64,000 nucleotides of DNA from CAWIVH01 sp963839475 (GCA_963839475.1 CAWIVH010000021.1:124001-188000), one strand, 5' to 3'; shown: positions 7,851 through 16,588, counted from the first letter of the stretch. Notes: a model not told the origin generated them from the sequence alone. Translations and numbers: made by a program.

Positions 7851-8935
7851 AACATGTTGAAATCCTGACCCTGGCGGTCCAGATTGACCCTGTCGTGGAT
7901 TTCCTTCCAGGAATCGGAGGAATAGCTGAGGAAAGCCTCGACCGCCTGAGGGTCGAATTGTGTACCTGCGCATCGACGGATTTCCTGGACGGCGTATTCA
8001 AACGTCAGCGCCCTGCGGTAAGGCCTGTCGCTGGTCATCGCATCCATGGCATCTGCGACGGCGAACACCCTTGCTCCGAGAGGAATCTCGTCTCCCTTCA
8101 AGCCGCTTGGATAACCGCTTCCATCCCATCTTTCCTGGTGCGCAAGCACAATCTCCGCCGCGGGGGCAAGAAAGCGGATGCTTTCCAGGATCTCAAAGCC
8201 GATGCGCGGGTGCTTTCTCATTTCAATCCATTCATCCGCAGTAAGGTGCCCGGGTTTGAGAAGAATGGAATCCGGAACCCCGATCTTGCCCACATCGTGC
8301 AGAAGCGCGCCACGCCCGGTTTGGATCAACTCTTCCCCGGTGATGCCTACCAGCCTTGAAAGGGTCAGAGTATACTCGCGGACCCTGTGCGAATGCGCCT
8401 GCGTTTCGTGCTCTCTTGCGTCCAAGGCCGCGACCAGCGCTTCAAGTGTAATTTTATAGCTTTCTTCCACGTCGTTAAGCGCGCCGTTGAGTTCTCTTGT
8501 CCGCTCCTTAACCATCTTTTCAAGCTCTTCCTGGTAGGAGCGGTTTTCGATCAAAAGCTGGCGTTTTTCCAGGGCTCTTTTAACGGCCAGCTTAATGACC
8601 GATAGGTCGAACGGCTTGGTGATGAAGTCGAATGCCCCCAATCGCAGCGACTGCACGGCCGTTGCGACGTCGAGCATTCCGGTGATCATGATGACCGCGA
8701 CATCCGGATCGTTTTTTCTTAGCAGCTGAAGCAATTCAGTTCCGGGCATGCCCGGCATCACGACATCGGAGATGACGAGCGAATAGCGGTCATGCTTGAT
8801 CTTGTTGATCGCATCGAAAGGGCTGTGAGTCTCCACCCTGTCCGGGTATTCCTCCAGTGAACGCATCAAGATAGAGCGTACGGCGGGGTCGTCGTCGACG
8901 ATTAGGATCTTGGATGAGACGCGCTGTTCGGGCAT
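7838..8935 (-). CDS. Response regulator with HD-GYP phosphodiesterase domain
   Basis: A two-domain RpfG-like regulator (365 aa). Residues about 8-120 form a receiver domain with the acidic pair VDDD and phosphoacceptor D57 in ISDVVMPGMPG. A coiled-coil linker follows (about 130-165). The HD-GYP domain is at about 165-345, with LLHDVGKIGVPD for the HD metal site and HQERWDGSGYPSGLKGDEIP for the GYP motif. All catalytic residues expected for cyclic-di-GMP hydrolysis appear intact. A TTG at 8944 is possible, but ATG 8935 is preferred. It lies 16 bases after the MinD-like gene, under the sigma-28 promoter, so it probably links phosphorelay input to c-di-GMP control of motility. Confidence 0.88.
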   Translation of the reverse strand: MPEQRVSSKILIVDDDPAVRSILMRSLEEYPDRVETHSPFDAINKIKHDRYSLVISDVVMPGMPGTELLQLLRKNDPDVAVIMITGMLDVATAVQSLRLGAFDFITKPFDLSVIKLAVKRALEKRQLLIENRSYQEELEKMVKERTRELNGALNDVEESYKITLEALVAALDAREHETQAHSHRVREYTLTLSRLVGITGEELIQTGRGALLHDVGKIGVPDSILLKPGHLTADEWIEMRKHPRIGFEILESIRFLAPAAEIVLAHQERWDGSGYPSGLKGDEIPLGARVFAVADAMDAMTSDRPYRRALTFEYAVQEIRRCAGTQFDPQAVEAFLSYSSDSWKEIHDRVNLDRQGQDFNMLCRI

Positions 8936-8951
8936 GGGAACCAATCGCAGA

Positions 8952-10166
8952 TCAAGTGGAGTGTAGGATCCTGGCCTTTTTGCTTTCCAGTTCGCGGATC
9001 ACGTTGAAATGCTGCTTGCGCATCAGTTCCGTCACTTCAGCCGGATTGCTTCTGTTTTTGAGCGACGCCGGATATTCCGATTTGGTGGAAAGAATGACTC
9101 TTCCTTCGCAAAAGACCTGCGTGCTTATGCTCCTTCCTTTGAACCCCAGATCCTCGGTCTGGATGTGGATCTGTTTTCCCATAAAATCCAGGTTGTCATT
9201 AAGGCCCATCGTCGGGGTTGAGGGGACCTGGCTGGCCTCGTTCAGTGTGACCGCTTCTTCATCGGAGCAATTCAAAAGGCAATTGACCACGTTCTGGATT
9301 TCCTTCGCCGGCCGGTTGTGCGGATCATCGAATCCAAGAATCTCCATTCGCTGGCAGGCTCGACGGATAATCGGGTCCATGGTAATCATGCCGCCGAGGC
9401 GGATGTTTACATTCAGGAACTTTTTTGAAGCGGACTGAATGATTTCAGCAACCCGCTGATCCTGTGCAGAACCGGCCAGATTGATCAGCAGCAGGGGTTC
9501 ATAGTGCTCGACGACCTTCGCGACGCTTTCGGCAATCGTGGGATCCGTGGTGCATACGAGATCGTAAAACTCCATCATGGTTCGAGGTCTTTGCGAAACA
9601 TCGCTTTCAAGGCAGCGGTGCAAGGCTTGCATGACGGCTTCGTTGTAGGAAAAATCCATTTGAATGCGTCGATAAATGGCGCTCTTAATAAAGGCGTAAG
9701 CGCTTTGCATCGAAGCCGGATCGGGTGTCACGATGACGATGCCTTCGTGCGACATATTGAAAAAGTCCAGCACCGTATAGGAGGTGCCGGCGCCCAGGTC
9801 CACCAGGATATAGTCAGCCTGCAGCCCGGCTATGAACTGAATAATCTTTTCCTTCCGCTCGGATTGAGGATTGGCCATGCCCAGGATGTCCCCGGCGCAA
9901 CTGATGAGCCGAAGGCCGCTCTGGAATGTGGGCAGAAGCACGTCGTCGGCTGCAAGCCCGTTCTCGAGATGGTCCAGTAGAGTATGGTTCGGGTTTTTAA
10001 TGCCCAGATACGTATGCAGGTTGGCCGATCCAAGATCGGCATCCACCGCAATAACGGACTTGTTCTTCCGGGCCAGAGCTACGCCGATGGCCGAGGTGAG
10101 AAAGCTTTTGCCTACACCTCCCTTGCCGCCACCAAACGTCCAGAACTTAGGTGCGCGAGACTTCAT
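8952..10166 (-). CDS. MinD/FlhG-like P-loop ATPase with C-terminal extension
   Basis: A 404-residue SIMIBI ATPase. The deviant Walker A GGGKGGVGKS (residues 12-21, signature lysine K15) is followed by VDADLGSANLHTYLG and the switch YILVDLGAGTSYTVLDFF. The MinD-like part ends near residue 270. The rest is an extension. Within it, a segment from about residue 325 with GKQIHIQTEDLGFKGR, STQVFCEGRVI and LMRKQHFNVIREL resembles a small domain also seen as a stand-alone protein in deltaproteobacteria and acidobacteria (memory-based, not searched). Family members such as FlhG/FleN control flagellar number and placement. A strong sigma-28 promoter upstream supports a motility role. It is first in an operon with the HD-GYP and GNAT genes. 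Confidence 0.82.
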   Translation of the reverse strand: MKSRAPKFWTFGGGKGGVGKSFLTSAIGVALARKNKSVIAVDADLGSANLHTYLGIKNPNHTLLDHLENGLAADDVLLPTFQSGLRLISCAGDILGMANPQSERKEKIIQFIAGLQADYILVDLGAGTSYTVLDFFNMSHEGIVIVTPDPASMQSAYAFIKSAIYRRIQMDFSYNEAVMQALHRCLESDVSQRPRTMMEFYDLVCTTDPTIAESVAKVVEHYEPLLLINLAGSAQDQRVAEIIQSASKKFLNVNIRLGGMITMDPIIRRACQRMEILGFDDPHNRPAKEIQNVVNCLLNCSDEEAVTLNEASQVPSTPTMGLNDNLDFMGKQIHIQTEDLGFKGRSISTQVFCEGRVILSTKSEYPASLKNRSNPAEVTELMRKQHFNVIRELESKKARILHST

Positions 10167-10192
10167 AATCCTATTCCAATGGGCTATGCTTC

Positions 10193-10219
10193 TTATCGTC
10201 TAAGACAACCCAAACTTTA
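10193..10219 (-). promoter_or_regulatory. Sigma-28 (FliA) promoter for the MinD-like/HD-GYP/GNAT operon
   Basis: Read on the minus strand, TAAAGTTT (10219-10212) is followed by exactly 11 bases and then GACGATAA (10200-10193). The classical sigma-28 consensus is TAAAGTTT-N11-GCCGATAA. The -35 box is perfect, the spacer is exact and the -10 box differs by one base. The start codon at 10166 lies 26 bases downstream, giving a short leader. There is no other gene in the gap, so the site can only serve this operon. Confidence 0.75.
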
Positions 10220-10313
10220 AGCAGTCTCTCGATTTAAAGTCCCGCCAGCATGTTCACCGGGCTGCCCGGCGCCGCAGCAAAATGCGACCCTTATTCCTTG
10301 ACAGGCTTTTACG

Positions 10314-10712
10314 TCAGCCCATGCAGCTTGTGCGCTGCGGCTCTATTTTATAAATCACGCGTTCCTCTCCCGGACGGCGATAGGGGTACTGCTCGAGGTT
10401 CAGGTATTTCTTCGCCATCTTGTCAATATGGGCTTCAGCCCCATCTTCAGTGATTTCCACGACATTTCCGCGGATTTCGAGATAACGATAGGGATTTTTC
10501 GGGTCAAGGATGGAAAGCGCAACATTCGGATTCCGCCTCATGTTCCGGTCTTTCACGCGGCCTTTAGCTGAGTTGATGATGACATGCCTGCCGTCGAAAT
10601 CGCACCAAACCGGTGTTACCTGCGGAGTTCCGTCGGGCATTAGGGTGGCAAGGCAGGCAAAGGAAGGCTGTTGAAACAGATCCTGGTAGTTTTCAGGGAT
10701 GCTTACCGGCAT
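10314..10712 (-). CDS. PPOX-class F420-dependent (or FMN) oxidoreductase
   Basis: A 132-residue split-barrel protein of the pyridoxamine-5-phosphate-oxidase-like superfamily. The start LFQQPSFACLATLMPDGTPQVTPVWCDFDG and the core DRNMRRNPNVALSILDP match the short Rv1155-type proteins that bind F420 or FMN. Placement two genes' length after cofE, in the same direction and only 11 bases away, argues for F420 as cofactor. Substrate is unknown. Family members reduce diverse compounds, including biliverdin-like molecules. The frame is complete and of normal family length. Confidence 0.82.
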   Translation of the reverse strand: MPVSIPENYQDLFQQPSFACLATLMPDGTPQVTPVWCDFDGRHVIINSAKGRVKDRNMRRNPNVALSILDPKNPYRYLEIRGNVVEITEDGAEAHIDKMAKKYLNLEQYPYRRPGEERVIYKIEPQRTSCMG

Positions 10713-10723
10713 GATCGAACCTC

Positions 10724-11512
10724 CTATCGGAACAGATCTTCGTTTGCAGGCCGGATCAGTTCGCGACCCGAACCCTTTCGCACCTCCGCCGGATATCCCT
10801 TGATCATGGCTGCAGGGATTCCAAGCGTCTTTCCCATGACGAGTTCGGCGGCCGCTGCCAGTTCATCGGCGACCGCCAGTACCGTGGCCTGCATGGGCCG
10901 GCCGTAAGAGTCCAGCTGCCCGCGGTAGTCCATCAGTGGCGCAATGCCGGCGACTCCGAGGGCTATGTTAGACAAGCCTTGACGCCACGGGCGCCCGAAC
11001 GTGTCCGAAATGATTACACCCAATTGTACACCCAACGCAGCCTCAAGATCTGCCCGGAGTTTTTCAGCGGATTCGTCAGGATTCAGCGGAAGCAGAATGG
11101 CCGTGCCCTTCGGTGCATTGGAGGTATCGACCCCGGCGTTGGCGCAAATATACCCGTGATGGGTCTCCACGATCATGACGCCCCGATCCATCCGGACCAC
11201 TCGCTTTGCCTCCCGCAAAACGATTTCCACGACTCGGGGATCGCGCCCGTATTTCTGTGCCCAGGATTGGGCTCGGGAAGAAGGAACAATCTCCGAGAGT
11301 TCCAAGGTTCTTCCCTCCGATTTGCTGACGATTTTTTGTGCTATTACAAAGATGGTCCCCGGATCGAGACCGGGGCAAGGAAACTTCCCGCATTTGCCGG
11401 ACTGGATCCCAGAACGCTCCAAGGCATCGAGGATAAGGCGGCAAAGAGGGTCGCCTCTATGGATTTCAGGCATCCCTTCGAGGGGAGTAATGGAGATGGA
11501 GCGGAAGGGCAC
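10724..11512 (-). CDS. cofE: Coenzyme F420-0:L-glutamate ligase
   Basis: CofE (262 aa) adds gamma-linked glutamates to F420-0 with GTP, the last step of F420 formation. Recognisable segments are VIAQKIVSKSEG (about 54-65), ICANAGVDTSNAPKG and SDTFGRPWRQGLSNIALG, which contribute metal, GTP and F420-0 binding. It is the single-domain form, like the archaeal enzyme. It has no C-terminal FMN reductase domain of the mycobacterial FbiB kind. The gene lies four bases downstream of cofC. Confidence 0.93.
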   Translation of the reverse strand: MPFRSISITPLEGMPEIHRGDPLCRLILDALERSGIQSGKCGKFPCPGLDPGTIFVIAQKIVSKSEGRTLELSEIVPSSRAQSWAQKYGRDPRVVEIVLREAKRVVRMDRGVMIVETHHGYICANAGVDTSNAPKGTAILLPLNPDESAEKLRADLEAALGVQLGVIISDTFGRPWRQGLSNIALGVAGIAPLMDYRGQLDSYGRPMQATVLAVADELAAAAELVMGKTLGIPAAMIKGYPAEVRKGSGRELIRPANEDLFR

Positions 11513-11516
11513 GGAT

Positions 11517-12161
11517 TTAGCGCCTCATTAGATGGTTCAAGTCGGACATAAGCCTGAATGTCTCCGTATCCGAAGGCCGGGAGAGAAATTCGGCTATATC
11601 GGTCTCGTCATCCAGGTCCAATGCAAGGCGCGAATTTTCGACAATTTCAATTCGCGCTCCCGTGCGAAGGGCCTCCTGAATATGCAGCACCAGGCTGTTG
11701 TGCCCAAAGCGCGAAGGGAAGAGATCGGGCGGGGTTCTCAGTATGGCATTCGTGCCCAACCGGTCACGGGATGGAACCAACCGAACCGACTTTAAGGTTG
11801 AATCCCGGCTCAGAAGATCCAGGATGTCCTGCGATTGGATCAGCGGCAGATCGGCGGGAAGTCTCAAGACCGATCGACAGCCCTCGGATGCCAGCTGGGA
11901 GGATGCCTCGTCGACTGATCGGCTTTCGGAGATCTGAATCGATTCGAACAGAACCCTCCAGCCGAGCGTTCGGGCAAATTCCTCGGCCCGTGGCGAGTCG
12001 GTGACGAGAACGACCGGGGCCGATATGGTTTGGAGCGCACGGTTCAGGTCCATGAACATAGCCCATGCCAAATCGGCCCTCTGGGCCATGGAGAGAGCCG
12101 GGCTCATCCGCGATTTGGCTTTGAGCTGATCTTTGACCGGCACCAGGATGGTTGCAGTCAT
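11517..12161 (-). CDS. cofC: 2-phospho-L-lactate (or PEP) guanylyltransferase
   Basis: CofC/FbiD (214 aa) transfers GMP from GTP to 2-phospholactate or phosphoenolpyruvate, giving the activated precursor for CofD. The N-terminus ATILVPVKDQLKAKSRMSPAL matches the GTP-binding signature of the family, and SVLRLPADLPLIQSQDIL carries the metal-binding aspartate pair. The open frame extends upstream into cofD, but ATG 12161 begins the conserved domain and overlaps the cofD stop by four bases. Whether this enzyme prefers phospholactate or PEP cannot be told from sequence by eye. Confidence 0.9.
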   Translation of the reverse strand: MTATILVPVKDQLKAKSRMSPALSMAQRADLAWAMFMDLNRALQTISAPVVLVTDSPRAEEFARTLGWRVLFESIQISESRSVDEASSQLASEGCRSVLRLPADLPLIQSQDILDLLSRDSTLKSVRLVPSRDRLGTNAILRTPPDLFPSRFGHNSLVLHIQEALRTGARIEIVENSRLALDLDDETDIAEFLSRPSDTETFRLMSDLNHLMRR

Positions 12162-13084
12162 CGCAACATCTCCAAAACCGCCTGGGCCAGACTCCTGCAG
12201 GAGGTTGAATCGCTCATCAGAATCGGAGTCATGCGACATCGGATGTTGAGGCTGCTCACATCCGCTGTTTCCGCGCGGTCCGCTTCATCCAGCACATAAA
12301 TGTCGAGGAAATCCCGGTAGAGGGATGCGACTGCGGCGGCCGAAACGGGAAATTTCATTTGCCGAAGCATATTCGCGGTGGGGCCTTTTACAGCCATTCC
12401 ACCGATAATGGGGGATATCGCCAGAACAGGCGCCCGGCAGTCGATCAAGGCTTCGCGAATCCCAGGCACCGCCAGAATTGGCCCTATGCTGATGAACGGA
12501 TTGCTCGGGCAGACGATGATGGCATGAGCCTCCCGGATCAGATCGATTAGGCCCGGGGTTGGCGATACGCAGGCGGAATTGCGGAATGAAAATCCGTTCA
12601 CTGCCGGTAAGCAACGACGGCGGACGAAATAGTCCTGAAAATCGAGGATCCCATCGTCCGTGTGGATCAGGGTCGGCATCGGATCTTCGGTCATAGGCAC
12701 GAGCTGGATGCCGACGTGATTCCTTGCGCACAATTCGCGAGTGACCTCACCCAGGCGCATGCCGCTTTTCATCATCCGGGTGCGCAATAAATGGGTAGCC
12801 AGGTCTTTGTCACCTATCTTGAACCAGCCTTCTTCCTCCAGAATTGCCAACCGGTCCAGGCACTCAAAAGTATCGCCCCGGATTCCCCAGCCGGTCTCAG
12901 GATTTGCCAGACCGGCCAGCGTGTAGGTTATCGTGTCCAGGTCAGGGCATATGTAGAGTCCTTGCCACTCGAAATCGTCACCCGTATTGACAATGACGGA
13001 TAACTCCCCGGGTGAGAGCACGGCTGCGAGCCCGGATATCAGCTTTGCCCCCCCGACTCCACCTGCCAAAGCGACAATTTTCAT
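12158..13084 (-). CDS. cofD: 2-phospho-L-lactate transferase
   Basis: CofD (308 aa) joins the activated phospholactyl/enolpyruvyl group to Fo, forming F420-0 or its dehydro form. The start MKIVALAGGVGGAKL is the family signature, followed by NTGDDFEWQGLYICPDLDT for substrate and metal binding, and CPSNPFISIGPILA further on. ATG 13084 fits the family. A TTG at 13096 overlaps the upstream stop by four bases (TTGA) and would add four residues, so it cannot be excluded. The gene overlaps cofC by four bases at its 3' end. Confidence 0.93.
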   Translation of the reverse strand: MKIVALAGGVGGAKLISGLAAVLSPGELSVIVNTGDDFEWQGLYICPDLDTITYTLAGLANPETGWGIRGDTFECLDRLAILEEEGWFKIGDKDLATHLLRTRMMKSGMRLGEVTRELCARNHVGIQLVPMTEDPMPTLIHTDDGILDFQDYFVRRRCLPAVNGFSFRNSACVSPTPGLIDLIREAHAIIVCPSNPFISIGPILAVPGIREALIDCRAPVLAISPIIGGMAVKGPTANMLRQMKFPVSAAAVASLYRDFLDIYVLDEADRAETADVSSLNIRCRMTPILMSDSTSCRSLAQAVLEMLR

Positions 13085-13092
13085 TGGAATGA

Positions 13093-13752
13093 TCAAATCC
13101 CCACGATGCTGAATCGGGCGGCTTTGGACTTATACCTGCGGTTCAACTGGATGGCCAGAATCGTCATGCGCTCCAACGTTCTCGCGGCGCGCAAAGGGCC
13201 TGCGTCCATGGGCCGCAGGGTGGGGATAAGGCGGGCAACCTCCATGACTTTTTGGCGGGCAGCGCTGGATTCTCCGCAGACAAAAACATCGCAGGCCAGG
13301 GGAATCGTGAGATCAGCCAGAACATGGGCCGGTATGGTCTTGAAGGCACCCACCAGGTCGATTCCAAGTGGGATCGCGCGAGCGATTTCCTCGGCATTGG
13401 AACCTGCCTCCTTTTCCAGATAGTCGACTCTGCCTTCGGTAAATCGCACCGGAACGGTGACGTCGACAAGGATCATTCCGGGCCGCAAAGCGCCCTTTAT
13501 CGATTCGATTGCCGGCACGACTTCGGTGAAGGGCAAGGTAAGAAAGACAATCTCCGAGTGCTGGATCATCTGTTCATTGGTTCTGCCCTCGATGACTGCC
13601 TTACCCACGATTTCATTGTATTCCAATGCCTTATTTTGCGCCTTTTCGGCCGATCTCGAGCCGAGAATCACCGGGACGCCGGCCATGGCAAAACGCAGCG
13701 CGAGACCTTTGCCTTCAATCCCTGTTCCGCCCATGAATCCGATTTGCATCAT
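13093..13752 (-). CDS. npdG: NADPH-dependent F420 reductase (F420:NADP oxidoreductase)
   Basis: A 219-residue Rossmann-fold enzyme that moves hydride between F420 and NADP(H). The nucleotide motif GGTGIEGKGLALRFAMAG and the NADP-phosphate-binding ILGSRSAEKA are present. VFLTLPFTEVVPAIESI, DVTVPVRF and GAFKTIPAHVLAD match Fno-family cores. An upstream in-frame start at 13788 is less likely. Two ATGs, 13752 and 13749, are equivalent. It is first in the F420 operon and supplies or drains reduced F420. In bacteria this enzyme usually runs towards F420 reduction with NADPH. Confidence 0.9.
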   Translation of the reverse strand: MMQIGFMGGTGIEGKGLALRFAMAGVPVILGSRSAEKAQNKALEYNEIVGKAVIEGRTNEQMIQHSEIVFLTLPFTEVVPAIESIKGALRPGMILVDVTVPVRFTEGRVDYLEKEAGSNAEEIARAIPLGIDLVGAFKTIPAHVLADLTIPLACDVFVCGESSAARQKVMEVARLIPTLRPMDAGPLRAARTLERMTILAIQLNRRYKSKAARFSIVGI

Positions 13753-13954
13753 TTTCGCCCACTTTGTTTTGTTGGATGAAGATAGCATAATTCATGCAAT
13801 TCGCGATATTCTCCACCGAGGTTGGCAGGCATGATTAGAACCTCCTGCATCCTCCCTTCTGTCCTCCAGTCAGGGGCGGTGCCGGAGACAAAAGGGGATT
13901 GCCGCTTGAAGAACTGACTGCTTCTCAGGCGCGAGCTAACATCGGGAGGGGATT

Positions 13955-16162
13955 TTGAGGTACGCCATGGCATGGAAAGCTGCTGCTGTCTTATTCTTGT
14001 TCATTCTAACCCCCATAGGGGAATCGCGGGGGATTCAAGTCTCCAAAGCGATGGATCCCGATGAAGGAAAAGTGGTGATCTACCGGGATGAATTCGGGGT
14101 CCCGCACATATTTGCACCTTCTATAGAAGGCGGACTCTACGCGATGGGCTACCTCCAGGCGGAGGATCGCCCCGAAGAGCTGCTTAAAAATTTCCTTCGC
14201 GCGATGGGCGAAATGTCTGCTGCCTTCGGTCCCTCGGAACTTTTTGGGGATGTTCAGGCGAGACTCTGGCGGCATTATGAAATCGCCCAGAAGAACTACG
14301 GCAGGATCCATCCCGCGGTTCAAAGGCACATTGCCGCATTCGTTCAAGGTATCAACGACTACTTTGCCGCTCATAAACAGGATGTACCGCCCTGGTGGGG
14401 CGATCGCCGCGTTGATGTCTACATGGTTGTAGCGCACTCGAGGCAGTTCATGTGGGGATGGCCGGCAGGACAGGCGATTTCGGAACTCCAAAAAGCAGGG
14501 GTGACTCCCAACTTTGCGGCCGACATGCGATCCTCCAATGAAATGGTGATTGCGGCTTCCAGGACTACGGTTGGGGCTCCCATGCTTATTATCGATCCGC
14601 ACCTCTCCTGGTGGGGAGCGCAGCGTTTTTGGGAATTCAGAATTCAGGCAGGGGAACTCCAGGGATCGGGCTTTACTTTGCCGGGATCTCCCTATATCGG
14701 TCTTGGACACAATGGTCATGTCGCTTGGGCGATGACTACAGGCGGGCCTGACACCGCCGATATTTATGTTCTTCAGATAAATCCGTCCAATGCACTGGAA
14801 TACAAATATGACGATGGATGGAGGTCCTTGACCCCCAGATCCATTTCGATCCAGGCAAAAGGCGATGCCAAACCGCGCCAATGGACGGTCTATGATTCAC
14901 ACAATGGTCCAGTAGTTGCGCGGCGAAAAAACGAGGCTTTTGTCGCCAAGCTTGCCTATGCAGATGAAGTGCAGTTCCCCGAAGCCTTCTATCGGTTCAA
15001 CATGGCCAGGGATGTGGCTGAGTTTCGCAAAGGCTTAGAACTCAATCAGGTTATGCCCCAGAACGTGATGGTGGCAGATACGGCGGGAACCATTTATTAC
15101 CAGCGCACGGGCCGGGTCCCGATCCGCCCCGAAGGTTTTGATTTCTCGCGCCCGGTGGACGGATCCACCAGCAAGACCGAATGGCAGGGAATCCATCCCT
15201 CGAAAGATCTCATCTCCCTGGAAAACCCGCCTCAGGGGTACATGCAGAACTGCAACATTGCGCCCGACGTCATGATGGTTGATTCTCCGCTTACTCCTGA
15301 AAAGTACAAACCCTACCTGTTCAACGAAGCCGCGGGGCGAATCAGCCAGCGAGGCGCACGGGCTGTGGATCTGCTGCATTCTGAGAAGCGCGTAAGTCCG
15401 CAGCGCGCCATGGAAATCGCACTGGATGATTATTGCTACCGCTACGAAAAATGGGTGCAGGTTCTGAAGCAGGCCCATGGAAAATTCGGGGAACCTTACA
15501 GGGAGGACAAAGATTACCTTGCCGGAATGGACCAGATACTCGGATGGGATGGGCACTCGCACTACGATTCGCGGGGAGCTCTCATGTATTTCTATTGGCG
15601 GACAGCTCTGCCCAAGGCGTTCGGTCCAGGCTATGCAACATTCTCGCGCGGGATGGATGATTTCATGGTTGCGCTGCAAAAACCGGAAAAGCCGGCTGCC
15701 GCTCCCGATGGTGAGGAGCAAAAAGCGATCGTGACGGCACTTTCAACGGCCGTCAAAACCATGCGATCGGAACACGATTCAGTTCAGGTTCCCTATGGAA
15801 AAGTATTTCGGGTGGGAAGAGATGACAAATCCTGGCCGGTTTCGGGCGGCAGCCTGATTCAGGAGGGCATGGCCACCCTCCGGGCCATTGCATTTGAACC
15901 GCCCCGCGCCGATCACACCCGATGGGGAAGGGCAGGACAGACTTCAACCCAGGTGGTGGCATTGACCCGGCCGATACAGAGCTGGACCCAGCCGCCGATC
16001 GGCCAAAGCGACCGGCCCGATTCGCCATATTATCGCGACCAGGCGGAGAAGCTGTTTTCGCGCAGCCTCATGAAGCCGGCCTGGAATTCCAAGGCCGAAC
16101 TCCTGCAACACAAAGCCTCGAGGATCGAAATTGAATTTCGCCCGAAACCTGGAGTCCAATAG
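13955..16162 (+). CDS. Secreted penicillin acylase family protein
   Basis: A 735-residue Ntn-hydrolase precursor of the penicillin/acyl-homoserine-lactone acylase family. An N-terminal signal peptide (about residues 7-25) points to the periplasm or outside. The precursor should cut itself before a serine. MRSSNEMVIAA with S194, followed by GAPMLIIDPHLSWWG, is the corresponding site in this branch, where the usual SNNW is SNEM. C-terminal MARLLR-type family features are replaced by PYGKVFRVGRD and DHTRWGRAGQTSTQ. TTG 13955 is chosen since GGGAGGGG lies five bases away, while ATG 13967 is too far. The acyl substrate is unknown: beta-lactams, peptides or homoserine lactones are all possible. Confidence 0.82.
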   Translation: MRYAMAWKAAAVLFLFILTPIGESRGIQVSKAMDPDEGKVVIYRDEFGVPHIFAPSIEGGLYAMGYLQAEDRPEELLKNFLRAMGEMSAAFGPSELFGDVQARLWRHYEIAQKNYGRIHPAVQRHIAAFVQGINDYFAAHKQDVPPWWGDRRVDVYMVVAHSRQFMWGWPAGQAISELQKAGVTPNFAADMRSSNEMVIAASRTTVGAPMLIIDPHLSWWGAQRFWEFRIQAGELQGSGFTLPGSPYIGLGHNGHVAWAMTTGGPDTADIYVLQINPSNALEYKYDDGWRSLTPRSISIQAKGDAKPRQWTVYDSHNGPVVARRKNEAFVAKLAYADEVQFPEAFYRFNMARDVAEFRKGLELNQVMPQNVMVADTAGTIYYQRTGRVPIRPEGFDFSRPVDGSTSKTEWQGIHPSKDLISLENPPQGYMQNCNIAPDVMMVDSPLTPEKYKPYLFNEAAGRISQRGARAVDLLHSEKRVSPQRAMEIALDDYCYRYEKWVQVLKQAHGKFGEPYREDKDYLAGMDQILGWDGHSHYDSRGALMYFYWRTALPKAFGPGYATFSRGMDDFMVALQKPEKPAAAPDGEEQKAIVTALSTAVKTMRSEHDSVQVPYGKVFRVGRDDKSWPVSGGSLIQEGMATLRAIAFEPPRADHTRWGRAGQTSTQVVALTRPIQSWTQPPIGQSDRPDSPYYRDQAEKLFSRSLMKPAWNSKAELLQHKASRIEIEFRPKPGVQ

Positions 16163-16222
16163 TGCATCCTATATACCTGCAGCCTTTGAATCTGGATTGC
16201 ATCCCATTGGAGGATTAATCAA

Positions 16223-16588
16223 GTGCCGTGCCTTACGATTGTGTTTCTCTTAAGTCTTATGACTTACCCCGACGCTGCCATTCCTGCCGATGTCAGCGGG
16301 ACCTGGGACCTTTCGGTAACCACCTCACAGGGAACCTTCACCCCAGTAATAACCCTTCGCCAGGATGGAGAGAATCTGAGTGGAACCTATCGCGGACGAA
16401 TGGGGGATACCGCCTTGAAAGGAACTTTAAAGGGGAGTGAAATTCAATTTTCGGTGACATTGAAATTCAAGGACCAGGATTTTGTGGTCACGTATAGCGG
16501 GACGGTCGAGGGAAACTCGATGCGTGGAAAGGTCCAGTTTGTCGAGGGTTCCCCGGGTACCTGGAGCGGACGCCGTACCGGCAATTGA
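16223..16588 (+). CDS. Small secreted beta-strand-rich protein, unknown function
   Basis: A 121-residue exported protein. GTG 16223 has GGAGG nine bases upstream. The first 20 residues form a signal peptide ending AAIPA. The mature part is a run of alternating strands, SGTWDLSVTTSQGTFTPV, GENLSGTYRGRMGDTALKG and DFVVTYSGTVEGNSMRGKV, which looks like a lipocalin- or fatty-acid-binding-like barrel. Similar small proteins are common in acidobacterial genomes as hypothetical proteins (from memory). It lies 60 bases after the acylase gene, so they may be co-transcribed. Confidence 0.7.
   Translation: MPCLTIVFLLSLMTYPDAAIPADVSGTWDLSVTTSQGTFTPVITLRQDGENLSGTYRGRMGDTALKGTLKGSEIQFSVTLKFKDQDFVVTYSGTVEGNSMRGKVQFVEGSPGTWSGRRTGN

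Noticed and set aside
10298..10303. TTGACA on the + strand between the PPOX and MinD-like genes
   Set aside because: There is no matching -10 at 16-18 bases and no + strand gene downstream.
13753..13954. Gap between the divergent F420 operon and the acylase gene, with a 74-residue frame on the minus strand
   Set aside because: The frame has no conserved look and overlaps the acylase start. It is a regulatory gap; no firm promoter boxes could be read.
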